Positions 1-7,771 are shown, counted from the stretch's first letter. The stretch is DNA of 18,595 nucleotides from FW021-bin31 sp964422465 (GCA_964422465.1 CAYRBD010000066.1:1-18595), one strand, 5' to 3'. Program-made: numbers and translations. Notes: generated by a model not told the origin, from the letters alone.

Positions 1-456
1 CTTTGGCTTCAAAAAGAGAAGTTTAAATTCCACCTGGGAGCACAAACTGTTTTTTGCGATGGAAGTACCCTGTGGACTTATAACAAAGAAAATAACGAAG
101 TTCAGATAACGAAATATCAGCCAAAGGAAGGAGAACTAACGCCTTCTTCTCTATTTTCGGACTTCTATGATAAAAATTTCCTTTACAGGCTGAGTGGTTC
201 TTCTACAGTGAATGGAGTAGGGGCGGATGTTATAGAAATGACGCCGCTGGACAAGTCCAAATCCTATTTTAAGATTTTGGCTTTAATTGACAAAAAGGAG
301 TACCGGCTCCTGAGTATGGAAATTTTTGCGAAGGGAGGGTATAGATATACCTACGTAATTAATACCTTTACCCCCAATATATCAGTGAGCGATTCGGATT
401 TTATTTTCAATAAAGCGGATTATCCGAAGGCAGAGGTGGTAGATTTGAGGATGTAA
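1..456 (+). CDS. LolA-like outer-membrane lipoprotein carrier protein (C-terminal part)
   Basis: The frame is open from the first base, so the 5' end of the gene lies outside the window; 151 codons plus stop are present. The first ATG inside (208) is not the true start, because the protein reads sensibly upstream of it. The visible part has the LolA pattern: a strand with DGSTLWTY, then a KNFLYR stretch, then V-I-E-M-TP-LD followed by alternating strands that include an 'I...F...DFIF' region. In the family this is a periplasmic half-barrel that shuttles lipoproteins from the inner to the outer membrane. The signal peptide cannot be checked. It ends 76 bp before the arginine block and is probably a separate unit. 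Family assignment is by sequence style only. Confidence 0.7.
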   Translation, partial: LWLQKEKFKFHLGAQTVFCDGSTLWTYNKENNEVQITKYQPKEGELTPSSLFSDFYDKNFLYRLSGSSTVNGVGADVIEMTPLDKSKSYFKILALIDKKEYRLLSMEIFAKGGYRYTYVINTFTPNISVSDSDFIFNKADYPKAEVVDLRM

Positions 457-473
457 GTTAGAAAGTTTTCCGA

Positions 474-529
474 CCTTGCAAACTGCCAACTGCAAACTGT
501 GAACTGCAAATTAAAAACTGCAAACTGAA
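474..529 (+). repeat. Degenerate 7-bp tandem repeat before argF'
   Basis: Seven units in strict 7-bp register, consensus AACTGCA, start at 481, 488, 495, 502, 509, 516 and 523. Units 2, 4 and 6 are identical; the others differ at the last one or two bases, and unit 5 (AATTAAA) is the most degraded. CCTTGCA at 474 is a possible eighth, decayed unit. The array ends three bases before the ATG at 533, so it fills the leader where a ribosome-binding site would be expected. Confidence 0.8.
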
Positions 530-532
530 AAA

Positions 533-1513
533 ATGGACCAATTCCTTTCTGTAAAAAACGTTGATGATATTTCTGCTCTAATAGGCAGCGCTTTGGCTTA
601 TAAGCAGGAACCCTTTAAGGATAAAACACTCGGTCAGCATCGGACCCTCGGTTTAATTTTTCTCAACCCGAGTATGCGTACGCGGATCAGTACGCAGATA
701 GCGGCCAGAAACCTGGGCATGGAGATAGTGGTTTTTAATATTGATAAAGAGGGATGGCAGTTAGAATTTGCGGATGGTGTCGTTATGGACGGTTCCAAAT
801 CAGAACATGTAAAAGAAGCGGCAGCTGTGATGGGCCAATATTTTGATTTACTGGCTATTCGTACCTTCCCGGGCTTGAAGGACAGGGAAGAAGACTACCA
901 GGAAAAATACATTTCGCAATTTGTAAAATATGCCGGGATTCCGGTGATCAGTCTGGAAAGCGCTACCCTGCATCCGTTGCAAAGCCTGGCCGACTTGCTC
1001 ACCATTACCGAAGAGGCAGACCTGATAGCCCATCCTGACAAAAGGCCCAAAGTGGTTTTGTCGTGGGCGCCTCATACGAAAGCGCTTCCGCAGTCTGTGG
1101 CCAATTCGTTTTCGCAGTGGATGACCGTGTGGGATAAAGCTGAATTTGTTATTACCCATCCGCCTACCGGGGGGTATGATTTGGATGAGCAATTTACAAA
1201 AGGGGCCACCATTGAATACGATCAGGAAAAGGCGCTCAAAGATGCAGATTTTGTGTATGTGAAAAATTGGTCTTCTTACCGGGAATATGGGAAAGTTTTA
1301 ACACAGGATCCTTCCTGGATGCTGACGCTTGAGAAATTGAAAAATACCCGGAATGCGAAAGTAATGCATTGCCTGCCGGTCAGGCGTAACCTGGTCCTAT
1401 CGGATGAGGTTTTAGACAGCCCACAGTCCATTGTGATTGAAGAAGCCGGCAACCGCGTTTGGGCAGCACAAGCTGTTCTGGCAGAATTATTAAAAAATAA
1501 GAGAAGAAAGTGA
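533..1513 (+). CDS. argF': N-succinylornithine/N-acetylornithine carbamoyltransferase
   Basis: Transfers the carbamoyl group of carbamoyl phosphate to an N-acylated ornithine, giving N-acylcitrulline in the cytosol. The 326-aa protein has both halves of the transcarbamylase fold: the carbamoyl-phosphate motif SMRTR (47-51), HPLQ (147-150), the WAPH segment (178-181) and HCLPVRRN (279-286). It resembles the Bacteroides fragilis succinylornithine enzyme over its whole length, for example GVVMDGxKxEH, LESATLHPLQSLADL and SPQSIVIEEAxNR. The specificity residue in DGSKSEH is Ser90. That position is Pro90 in the B. fragilis succinylornithine enzyme and Glu92 in the Xanthomonas acetylornithine enzyme, and E92S is reported to convert the latter to succinylornithine use. 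Succinylornithine is therefore the predicted substrate (inference). Its TGA overlaps the GTG of argB as GTGA. Confidence 0.93.
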   Translation: MDQFLSVKNVDDISALIGSALAYKQEPFKDKTLGQHRTLGLIFLNPSMRTRISTQIAARNLGMEIVVFNIDKEGWQLEFADGVVMDGSKSEHVKEAAAVMGQYFDLLAIRTFPGLKDREEDYQEKYISQFVKYAGIPVISLESATLHPLQSLADLLTITEEADLIAHPDKRPKVVLSWAPHTKALPQSVANSFSQWMTVWDKAEFVITHPPTGGYDLDEQFTKGATIEYDQEKALKDADFVYVKNWSSYREYGKVLTQDPSWMLTLEKLKNTRNAKVMHCLPVRRNLVLSDEVLDSPQSIVIEEAGNRVWAAQAVLAELLKNKRRK

Positions 1514-2307
1514 AAGAAGGGAAGGAAGAAGTAAGAGTAGTAAAAATAGGGGGTAATGTGATAAATGACCCCGCTGCGTTACAACACTTTTTAAATGATT
1601 TCGCCAGCCTTCCCGGGAAAAAGGTGCTCGTTCATGGCGGTGGAAAGCGGGCCACTGAAATAGGGAAAAAATTGGGAATTGTTTCCCGGTATCAGGAAGG
1701 CAGGAGAATCACAGACCGGGCCACAATTGAATTGGTGACAATGGTTTATGGCGGGCTAATCAATAAAAATATGGTGGCTCAATTACAAGCGTTGGACTGC
1801 AATGCAATCGGATTGACCGGAGCGGATGCCAATTGCATACCGGCGGTAAAAAGACCGGTGAAAGCAATCGATTATGGATTTGCGGGAGATGTGAAGGCAG
1901 GTCTTAAGATTCCGGTTTTAAAATTGTTTCTGGAAAATAAACTGATTCCTGTTTTTGCTCCCCTGACGCATGATGGCAAAGGGCAGCTATTAAATACAAA
2001 TGCAGATACCATAGCTTCCATATTGGCAACTGCTTTAGCAGAAGACTATCACGTCCGGTTGATGTATTGTTTTGAGAAAAAGGGGGTTTTAAGGGATATT
2101 AATGATGAAAATTCTGTTGTACCTTTGATAAATAAAGAAATATATCAAAAAATGTTGGACCAAAAAGCGCTGGCTGATGGAATTTTGCCTAAATTGCACA
2201 ACGCTTTTGATGCGATAGACCGGGGAGTAGCTAGCGTTTTAATAGGACACGCAAACGACCTGGTTAAAAATACCGGAGACCAGGTTTCCGGTACCTTAAT
2301 AAAGTAG
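1510..2307 (+). CDS. argB: Acetylglutamate (or succinylglutamate) kinase
   Basis: Phosphorylates the gamma-carboxylate of an N-acylglutamate, the second step of the acylated arginine branch. The 265-aa amino-acid kinase starts with GTG at 1510, overlapping the argF' stop by four bases, so the two are translationally coupled. Visible motifs are KIGGNV (12-17) and HGGGK (42-46) for phosphate and substrate binding, GRRITD (64-69) with the substrate Arg, LNTNAD (161-166) with the Asn and Asp that contact substrate and nucleotide, and GILPK (224-228) with the ATP Lys. The length is normal and no N-terminal regulatory extension is present, so Arg feedback of the long-hexamer type is not evident. 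Given Ser90 in the neighbouring carbamoyltransferase, it may accept N-succinylglutamate; the sequence alone does not show this. Confidence 0.93.
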   Translation: MKEGKEEVRVVKIGGNVINDPAALQHFLNDFASLPGKKVLVHGGGKRATEIGKKLGIVSRYQEGRRITDRATIELVTMVYGGLINKNMVAQLQALDCNAIGLTGADANCIPAVKRPVKAIDYGFAGDVKAGLKIPVLKLFLENKLIPVFAPLTHDGKGQLLNTNADTIASILATALAEDYHVRLMYCFEKKGVLRDINDENSVVPLINKEIYQKMLDQKALADGILPKLHNAFDAIDRGVASVLIGHANDLVKNTGDQVSGTLIK

Positions 2308-2309
2308 AT

Positions 2310-2366
2310 ATGAGTTGGATTAAAGTAAATAGGTTTCCTCTTCTTCCACCACCCCTTTGGGGGTAA
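2310..2366 (+). other. Possible 18-residue leader reading frame before argE
   Basis: A short frame, MSWIKVNRFPLLPPPLWG, starts at ATG 2310, two bases after the argB stop. It ends inside the GGGG arm of the hairpin at 2351-2364. Its PPP codons lie within the 5' arm. No ribosome-binding site is visible, and a frame this short can arise by chance. Confidence 0.15.
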
Positions 2367-2393
2367 TAGACTATTTGTGCGGCTATCTGCCGC
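2351..2393 (+). promoter_or_regulatory. Two small hairpins in the argB-argE gap
   Basis: ACCCC (2351-2355) pairs with GGGGT (2360-2364) across TTTG. GCGGC (2379-2383) pairs with GCCGC (2389-2393) across TATCT. Neither is followed by a clear T-run, so they are not textbook terminators. They could attenuate or stabilise the transcript between argB and argE. No promoter box is evident in this 155-bp gap. Confidence 0.35.
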
Positions 2394-2462
2394 TATTTCT
2401 AAGAAAGGAGAATTTCAAATTTACTTTATCAGCCTGTACTCAACCAGGAAAAACAACTCAAA

Positions 2463-3527
2463 ATGAATACCAGTTTATTATATAAAGATGCTGTGGCCTT
2501 ACTAAAACAACTGATCGCCACGCCCTCTTTCAGCGGAGAAGAAGACCATACCGCCTCTCTTATTTGCCGGTTTTTAGGGGAAAACCATATTGAACACAAT
2601 CGCTCAGGAAATAATGTGTGGGCAGTAAACAAATATTTTGATGAATCAAAGCCTACCATACTTTTAAATTCTCATCATGATACGGTAAAGCCTAATAAAG
2701 CTTATACCAGGGACCCGTTTACCCCTTCGGTGGAAGAAGGGAAACTATTCGGTTTGGGAAGCAATGACGCGGGAGGCTGTGTAGTTTCTCTACTGGCAGC
2801 CTTCAGATATTTCTATGAAAGAGAAAATTTAAAGTATAATATTGCTATAGCCATTACTGCAGAAGAAGAAAACTCCGGAAAAAACGGGATTGAAAGTATC
2901 CTTTCACAATTGCCTGCAAATATTGCTTTTGCTTTGGTGGGAGAACCAACCCTAACCGACAGTGCGGTGGCAGAGAAAGGTTTGATGGTGTTGGATTGTG
3001 TAGCTCATGGCAGAGCAGGCCATGCAGCGCGGGAGGAAGGAGACAACGCAATTTATCGCGCTATTGAGGATATTCTGTGGTTTAAGAATTATCGTTTTCC
3101 CAAAATATCCGAAACTTTGGGGCCGGTTAAGATGACCGTTTCCGTTATTCGTGCGGGCGAGCTCCATAATATGGTTCCTTCAGAATGTCACTTTACGGTG
3201 GATATACGGGTAACGGATGCATACAGTCATGAAGAAATCCTCCAGATTATCAGGCAACAGGTAAAATGTGAGGTCAATCCGCGTTCCACCCGTTTACGAT
3301 CTTCCTCTATTGATAAAAATCACCCTATAATTCAGGCGGCATTGAGTCTGGGGAAGAACGTCTATGGCTCTCCTACTACTTCAGACCAGGCTTTAATACC
3401 CACCGCCTCCGTAAAGGTAGGTCCCGGAGATTCGGCCCGTTCTCATAGCGCGAATGAATTTATCTGGTTGCATGAAATAGAAGAAGGTATTGACACCTAT
3501 ATCGGCATGTTGGAAGCGGTGATTTGA
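2463..3527 (+). CDS. argE: M20-family deacylase, acetylornithine/N-acylcitrulline deacylase type
   Basis: A zinc-dependent amidohydrolase of the ArgE/DapE family that removes the acyl group late in arginine synthesis. The 354-aa protein shows the full metal and catalytic set: SHHDT (His71, Asp73), GSNDAGG (Asp102, bridging), TAEEENSG (catalytic Glu134 and metal Glu135), GEPT (Glu161) and the C-terminal RSHSANEF (His328). A dimerisation insert with GHAAREEGDNAI lies at about 186-198. In Bacteroidota, where carbamoylation comes before deacylation, the substrate should be N-acylcitrulline rather than N-acylornithine. With the Ser90 carbamoyltransferase upstream, N-succinylcitrulline is the best guess (inference). 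It starts 155 bp after argB and is probably co-transcribed. Confidence 0.9.
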   Translation: MNTSLLYKDAVALLKQLIATPSFSGEEDHTASLICRFLGENHIEHNRSGNNVWAVNKYFDESKPTILLNSHHDTVKPNKAYTRDPFTPSVEEGKLFGLGSNDAGGCVVSLLAAFRYFYERENLKYNIAIAITAEEENSGKNGIESILSQLPANIAFALVGEPTLTDSAVAEKGLMVLDCVAHGRAGHAAREEGDNAIYRAIEDILWFKNYRFPKISETLGPVKMTVSVIRAGELHNMVPSECHFTVDIRVTDAYSHEEILQIIRQQVKCEVNPRSTRLRSSSIDKNHPIIQAALSLGKNVYGSPTTSDQALIPTASVKVGPGDSARSHSANEFIWLHEIEEGIDTYIGMLEAVI

Positions 3528-3643
3528 GCCGGAAGAGTTGTACCCCGTTTTGGAGCATGGTTTATAATTTGAAACAGCTTTAAAACAAGTGGAGTAATTT
3601 TAAAAAAAGATGGCCTCCTTTCTGTTTTCTTTGGGTTTTGCCG

Positions 3644-3651
3644 TAATATTG
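3644..3651 (+). promoter_or_regulatory. Weak candidate -7 box before argH
   Basis: TAATATTG matches the TAnnTTTG box at 7 of 8 positions and sits inside a short inverted repeat, GCCG (3640-3643) with CGGC (3652-3655). No convincing TTG/TTTG box lies at the right distance. If it is used, the transcript leader would consist almost only of the octamer repeat. Confidence 0.3.
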
Positions 3652-3670
3652 CGGCCATTGACTTCAACCA

Positions 3671-3700
3671 ACCATTTGACCATACAACCATTCAACCACC
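3671..3700 (+). repeat. Degenerate 8-bp tandem repeat before argH
   Basis: Units begin with ACCA at 3671, 3679, 3687 and 3695, exactly 8 bp apart (ACCATTTG, ACCATACA, ACCATTCA, then ACCACC joining the ATG). It ends directly at the argH start codon at 3701. An extra CAACC copy lies just upstream at about 3665-3669. Confidence 0.7.
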
Positions 3701-5032
3701 ATGAAACTCTGGCAAAAAGATAAAGTTGCTTTAGAAGAAGTAGATAAATTCACTGTTGGCAAAGACCGGGAGATGGATTTGTATCTGGCTCCTTTTGATG
3801 TATTAGGTTCCCTTGCACATATTAAGATGCTGGAATCTGTAAACTTGCTTACCAAAGAAGAATTGGAAATACTATCGGCCGGCCTGAAAGATATTTATCA
3901 CGAAATTCAGGCAGGCCAATTTAAGCTGGAAGAGGATGTAGAAGATATTCATTCACAGATAGAGCAGTTGCTCACGCAAAGATTGGGGGAGGCCGGCAAG
4001 AAAATTCACAGTGGTCGTTCCCGTAACGATCAGGTAATGGTGGACGTAAAATTGTTTCTGCGGGATGAACTGGAAAAACTGGCTCAGGAGGTAAAAAGTT
4101 TTTTTGACCAGCTGATTGCATTGAGTAATCAATATAAAGATTATCTCTATCCCGGCTATACGCATCTGCAGGTAGCTATGCCCTCTTCTTTTGGACTTTG
4201 GTTTGGCGCATTTGCGGAGAGCTTGTCTGATGATATGCTTCTTCTTCAGGCTGCATACCGGGTGGTTAATAAAAATCCACTGGGGTCTGCAGCGGGCTAT
4301 GGATCTTCTTTCCCTTTAAACCGAAAGATGACTACTAAATTATTAGGATTTGAAGATTTAAATTACAATGTGGTGTATGCGCAGATGGGAAGAGGAAAGA
4401 CCGAGCGTGTGGTGGCACAGGCTCTGGCCAATATTGCCGCTACCTTATCTCAAATGGCTATGGATACCTGCTTGTATGTCAATCAAAACTTTGGGTTTAT
4501 CCATTTCCCGGATGAACTGACTACCGGTTCTTCTATTATGCCCCATAAGAAGAACCCCGATGTATTCGAGTTGATCCGTTCTTATTGTAACCGGATAAAG
4601 GCGTTGCCCAATGAGTTAATGCTGATGACCTCCAACCTGCCAACAGGGTATCAGCGAGACCTCCAATTGCTGAAAGAACATCTTTTCCCCGCTTTTAAAA
4701 CACTAAAGGATTGTTTGAAAATGGCCTCCCTGATGTACTCCCATGTTGAGATCAACAAGGATATTCTCAAAGATGAAAAATATAAATATCTGTTTAGTGT
4801 GGAGGAGGTTAATAAGCTGGTGCTTGACGGGGTTCCTTTCCGGGATGCTTATAAACAGATAGGGCGCTCCATTGAAAAGGGTGATTTTACCTATTCTACC
4901 GAGGTCAACCATACCCATGAAGGCAGCATTGGTAACCTTTGCAATAGAGAAATAACAAGGATGATGGAAGAAACAATGAAAAAGTTTGACTTTGGGGAGG
5001 TGCATGCGGCTTTGGATGCGATTGTGAAGTAG
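3701..5032 (+). CDS. argH: Argininosuccinate lyase
   Basis: Splits argininosuccinate into arginine and fumarate, the last step of the pathway; cytosolic tetramer of the fumarase/aspartase superfamily. The 443-aa protein carries the three conserved regions: SGRSRNDQV (104-112), GYTHLQ (152-157, with His155) and the signature TGSSIMPHKKNPD (275-287), in which Ser278 is the catalytic serine position. The N terminus (MKLWQKDK...FTVGKDREMD) is the Bacteroidota form of the usual LWGGRF start, so the gene is complete. The start at 3701 is the only sensible ATG and has no Shine-Dalgarno sequence. It is preceded by an 8-bp tandem repeat and lies 173 bp after argE. argG, which makes its substrate, is not in the window. 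Confidence 0.96.
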   Translation: MKLWQKDKVALEEVDKFTVGKDREMDLYLAPFDVLGSLAHIKMLESVNLLTKEELEILSAGLKDIYHEIQAGQFKLEEDVEDIHSQIEQLLTQRLGEAGKKIHSGRSRNDQVMVDVKLFLRDELEKLAQEVKSFFDQLIALSNQYKDYLYPGYTHLQVAMPSSFGLWFGAFAESLSDDMLLLQAAYRVVNKNPLGSAAGYGSSFPLNRKMTTKLLGFEDLNYNVVYAQMGRGKTERVVAQALANIAATLSQMAMDTCLYVNQNFGFIHFPDELTTGSSIMPHKKNPDVFELIRSYCNRIKALPNELMLMTSNLPTGYQRDLQLLKEHLFPAFKTLKDCLKMASLMYSHVEINKDILKDEKYKYLFSVEEVNKLVLDGVPFRDAYKQIGRSIEKGDFTYSTEVNHTHEGSIGNLCNREITRMMEETMKKFDFGEVHAALDAIVK

Positions 5033-5080
5033 TATATCAAAGACTATAAGTAACAATTCCTTTCCTGCAATGGATTTGAT

Positions 5081-5088
5081 TATCTTTG
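5081..5088 (+). promoter_or_regulatory. Candidate -7 promoter box for cysS
   Basis: TATCTTTG is an exact match to the Bacteroidota TAnnTTTG box, 18 bases upstream of the preferred cysS start at 5107. The -33 element is not clear. Transcription would begin near 5094-5096, which makes the ATG at 5095 an unlikely start. Confidence 0.55.
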
Positions 5089-5106
5089 CCCCAGATGAAA
5101 TCTGCT

Positions 5107-6600
5107 ATGTCTGAATTACAATTTTATAATGCCCTCTCCCGGGAGAAAGAGATTTTTGAGCCTTTAATCCCCGGCCATGTGGGTATGTATGTGTGTGGTC
5201 CAACAGTTTCGGGGGAATCTCACTTGGGGCATGCGCGCCCGTTCATTACTTTTGATATGATCTATCGTTATCTGATGTACTTGGGATACAAGGTGCGGTA
5301 TGTCCGGAATATTACCGATGCCGGTCATTTTGAAGAAGAAGGCCGGGAAGCTGAAGATAAAATATCCTCCAAGGCGGCCCTGGAGAAATTGGAGCCCATG
5401 GAGTTGGTACAAAAATATACCAACCTGTTCCATTGGGCTATGTTACAATTCAATTGCCTGGAGCCCAGTATAGAACCGACTGCTACCGGGCATATTCTGG
5501 AGCAGATCTCCATGATTGAGGATATCCTTAAAAAAGGATATGCTTATGTGGTAAACGGCTCTGTCTATTTTGATGTAAAAAAATATGCTGAGGAATACCC
5601 TTATGGTAAGTTGAGCGGACGTGTAGTAGCTGATCTTCTGGAAACTACCCGTACGCTGGAAGGGCAGGATGAAAAACGTAATAAAATAGATTTTGCGCTT
5701 TGGAAAAAGGCGCCGGATAAACACCTGATGCGTTGGAACAGCCCATGGGGAATGGGGTTCCCGGGTTGGCATATCGAGTGCTCGGCTATGAGCAGTAAAT
5801 ATTTGGGAGCACAATTTGATATTCATGGCGGAGGGATGGATTTGCAATTTCCCCACCACGAGTGTGAAATTGCCCAGAGTACGGTCACTTACGGCAAAAA
5901 CCCCGCCCGTTACTGGATTCATAACAACATGATTACCATTAATGGACGGAAAATGGGCAAGAGTTACAACAACATTATTAAACTAACCGAGCTTTTTAGT
6001 GGCAATCATCCCTTATTAGAAAAGGGATACAGTCCGATGACGGTTCGCTTTTTTATTCTTCAAACCCACTATCGGAGTACGCTGGATTTTTCCAATGAAG
6101 CCCTGCAGGCAGCCGAAAAAGGGCTTAACAGGTTGTGGAGCGCGTATGAAACGCTGCAGGAGCTGCAGGAACCGCGGGAGACGCAGGGGGGCAATAAGGA
6201 CTTAAATGATCAATTGGAAAAAGGATGCCTGGACTGCACCGATTTTATGAATGATGACTTCAACTCCGCTAAGGTGTTGGCCAGCCTTTTTGAGATGGTT
6301 CCGGTTATTAATTCACTGAAGTCAGGGCAAATTAAAATGAAGGAGGTATCGATTGAAGTATTCCGATTGATAAGGAAAACCTGGAAGGACTTTCTTGAAA
6401 ATATCTTGGGCCTGAAGCAGGAAAAGGTGAAAACGGATGATAAACTGGAGGAGGTCATGCAACTTCTTTTAGAAATACGGAAGGACGCCAGGAGAAAAAA
6501 AGATTATGCCACCTCTGACCAGATACGTGATTCTTTACAAAAAATGGGAATCGTGGTAAAAGACGAAAAGGATGGTGGCGCCAGCTGGTCTGAGGGCTAA
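5107..6600 (+). CDS. cysS: Cysteinyl-tRNA synthetase
   Basis: Charges tRNA-Cys with cysteine. Starting at ATG 5107 (MSELQFYN) gives 497 aa. In-frame starts at 5095 (ATG) and 5086 (TTG) exist, but the TTG lies inside the -7 box and the homologous region begins at about LQFYN. Class I signatures are present: HLGH (39-42) as the HIGH motif and KMGKS (282-286), a Gly variant of KMSKS. The zinc set matches E. coli spacing exactly: Cys30, Cys225, His250 and Glu254. DMIYRYL, YVRNITD and the FPGWHIECSAMS block are typical. The C-terminal DALR-like helical part ends in ASWSEG. It is probably transcribed from its own promoter, not with argH. Confidence 0.96.
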   Translation: MSELQFYNALSREKEIFEPLIPGHVGMYVCGPTVSGESHLGHARPFITFDMIYRYLMYLGYKVRYVRNITDAGHFEEEGREAEDKISSKAALEKLEPMELVQKYTNLFHWAMLQFNCLEPSIEPTATGHILEQISMIEDILKKGYAYVVNGSVYFDVKKYAEEYPYGKLSGRVVADLLETTRTLEGQDEKRNKIDFALWKKAPDKHLMRWNSPWGMGFPGWHIECSAMSSKYLGAQFDIHGGGMDLQFPHHECEIAQSTVTYGKNPARYWIHNNMITINGRKMGKSYNNIIKLTELFSGNHPLLEKGYSPMTVRFFILQTHYRSTLDFSNEALQAAEKGLNRLWSAYETLQELQEPRETQGGNKDLNDQLEKGCLDCTDFMNDDFNSAKVLASLFEMVPVINSLKSGQIKMKEVSIEVFRLIRKTWKDFLENILGLKQEKVKTDDKLEEVMQLLLEIRKDARRKKDYATSDQIRDSLQKMGIVVKDEKDGGASWSEG

Positions 6601-6650
6601 CAGGATAATTTATAATCTAACTTAATATGACCTAAATTAAAATTCTATTT

Positions 6651-7763
6651 ATGAATTCGGCAGTTTTACATCCCAAAGAATTAATAGAAAATAATGCGGT
6701 TGAAAAACTGCGAAAAGAGACTTTTGCCATTGAGCAGCTGGGAAAACTGAATGACGTATGCCTGGAGTTCATCTTTCAACAGGATGCTTTACGGATTATG
6801 GTACCCAAAAGTTGTGGTGGTACAGAATGGCCGTTACCAAGAATAGTGTCTTATTTTGAGGCGTTGGCCTGGGTGGATGGGAACCTGGGCTGGCTGGTTA
6901 ACCTGGGGGCCGGCGCCAACATGTTTGCAGGATACCTGGAAGAGACGGTTTCCCAGGATATGTTTAAGAGGCCGGAAACCTGGTGCGCTGGCAGTGGTGC
7001 CTCTGGTGGCATGGCCAAAAGAACCGGTAAAGGATATTGCTTGTCGGGTCATTGGAAATATGCGAGCGGCTCTGCCCATGCTACTTATTTTACCGCTAAT
7101 GCCCTGCTTTTTGACGAAAAAGAACAACCCGTTCTACAAGAAAATGGAGAACAGGCTTTCCGTTCTTTTATTTTTCCTACAAGAGATGTTGCTGTCCAGG
7201 ATACCTGGAAGACGACAGGCTTGAGAGCTACCAACAGCAATGAATTTAGTGTGGAAAATCTTTTTGTACCGGATTCCCATGTTTTCTCTCTGGTGAAGCC
7301 CTCGGCTTTTGCCTCCGGGCCACTTTACCGTTTCCCTTTTGAAACATTGGCCGTTGTCAATATGGCTTGTATGTCCACGGGAATGGCCTTCCATTTTATA
7401 GACCTGTTCAATGAATTGATTGAGAAGAAAAAGCCTTTGTACAGCTCGCATAAGCTTAGTGAGGATTTCCGGATCAGGCAATTTTCCGAGAAAGTGATTC
7501 GCCGCTTCCTGCATGCACGTGATAAAATGTATGAAACCCTGAAAAAAACCTGGAATTTCTATGAAAATGGGGAAACTGCAGAGGAACATTATTTAGCGGA
7601 GCTGATCGGAAACTCGAAAAAGGCAGTTGAAGAAGCGCGGAAAATGATTTTTGAATTGTATCCGCTATGTGGCATGAATATGGTTTTTTATGGTTCTGAA
7701 TTAAATAAAGTCTGGAGGGATATGTCTGCGGCTTCCCAACATTATTTGCTTCGCCTGCTGTAA
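6651..7763 (+). CDS. Acyl-CoA dehydrogenase / group D flavin monooxygenase-like protein
   Basis: A 370-aa protein with the acyl-CoA dehydrogenase fold. The N-terminal helical part includes LRIMVPKSCGGTEWPL (48-62) and a helix with DGNLGWL (76-82). The middle beta domain has CLSGHWKYASGSAHATYF (130-147), where the G-W-x-x-ASG pattern contacts flavin in relatives, and GLRATNSNEFSVENLFVP (190-207). The C-terminal helical bundle carries the ELYPLCGMN region. The SG-x-A-H form resembles HsaA/DszC-type flavin monooxygenases as much as true dehydrogenases, so the reaction is open. No flavin reductase or CoA ligase lies next to it. It follows cysS by 50 bp and precedes the oxidase block by 129 bp. 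I infer a cytosolic flavoprotein; the substrate is unknown. Confidence 0.75.
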   Translation: MNSAVLHPKELIENNAVEKLRKETFAIEQLGKLNDVCLEFIFQQDALRIMVPKSCGGTEWPLPRIVSYFEALAWVDGNLGWLVNLGAGANMFAGYLEETVSQDMFKRPETWCAGSGASGGMAKRTGKGYCLSGHWKYASGSAHATYFTANALLFDEKEQPVLQENGEQAFRSFIFPTRDVAVQDTWKTTGLRATNSNEFSVENLFVPDSHVFSLVKPSAFASGPLYRFPFETLAVVNMACMSTGMAFHFIDLFNELIEKKKPLYSSHKLSEDFRIRQFSEKVIRRFLHARDKMYETLKKTWNFYENGETAEEHYLAELIGNSKKAVEEARKMIFELYPLCGMNMVFYGSELNKVWRDMSAASQHYLLRLL

Positions 7764-7771
7764 TTTCAAAT

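Noticed and set aside
481..529. CRISPR array
   Set aside because: Units are 7 bp with no spacers; it is a simple degenerate tandem repeat.
848..1192. Reverse-strand frame of about 114 codons inside argF'
   Set aside because: The composition is Arg/Gly/Phe-rich without domain features. It is the shadow of a clearly real gene, as are the other antisense frames.
533..1513. Ordinary ornithine carbamoyltransferase (ArgF) or aspartate carbamoyltransferase
   Set aside because: The SMRTR motif, the DGxKxEH loop and HCLPVRRN match the acylornithine enzymes of Bacteroidota, not the STRTR/HCLPA form of ArgF or the HPLP form of PyrB.
2341..2400. Intrinsic terminator between argB and argE
   Set aside because: Two hairpins are present, but neither has a T-run after it, and both flanking genes belong to one pathway.
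5086..5106. Upstream TTG or ATG (5095) as the cysS start
   Set aside because: The TTG lies in the -7 promoter box and 5095 would be at the expected transcription start. The conserved protein begins at about residue 1 of the 5107 start.
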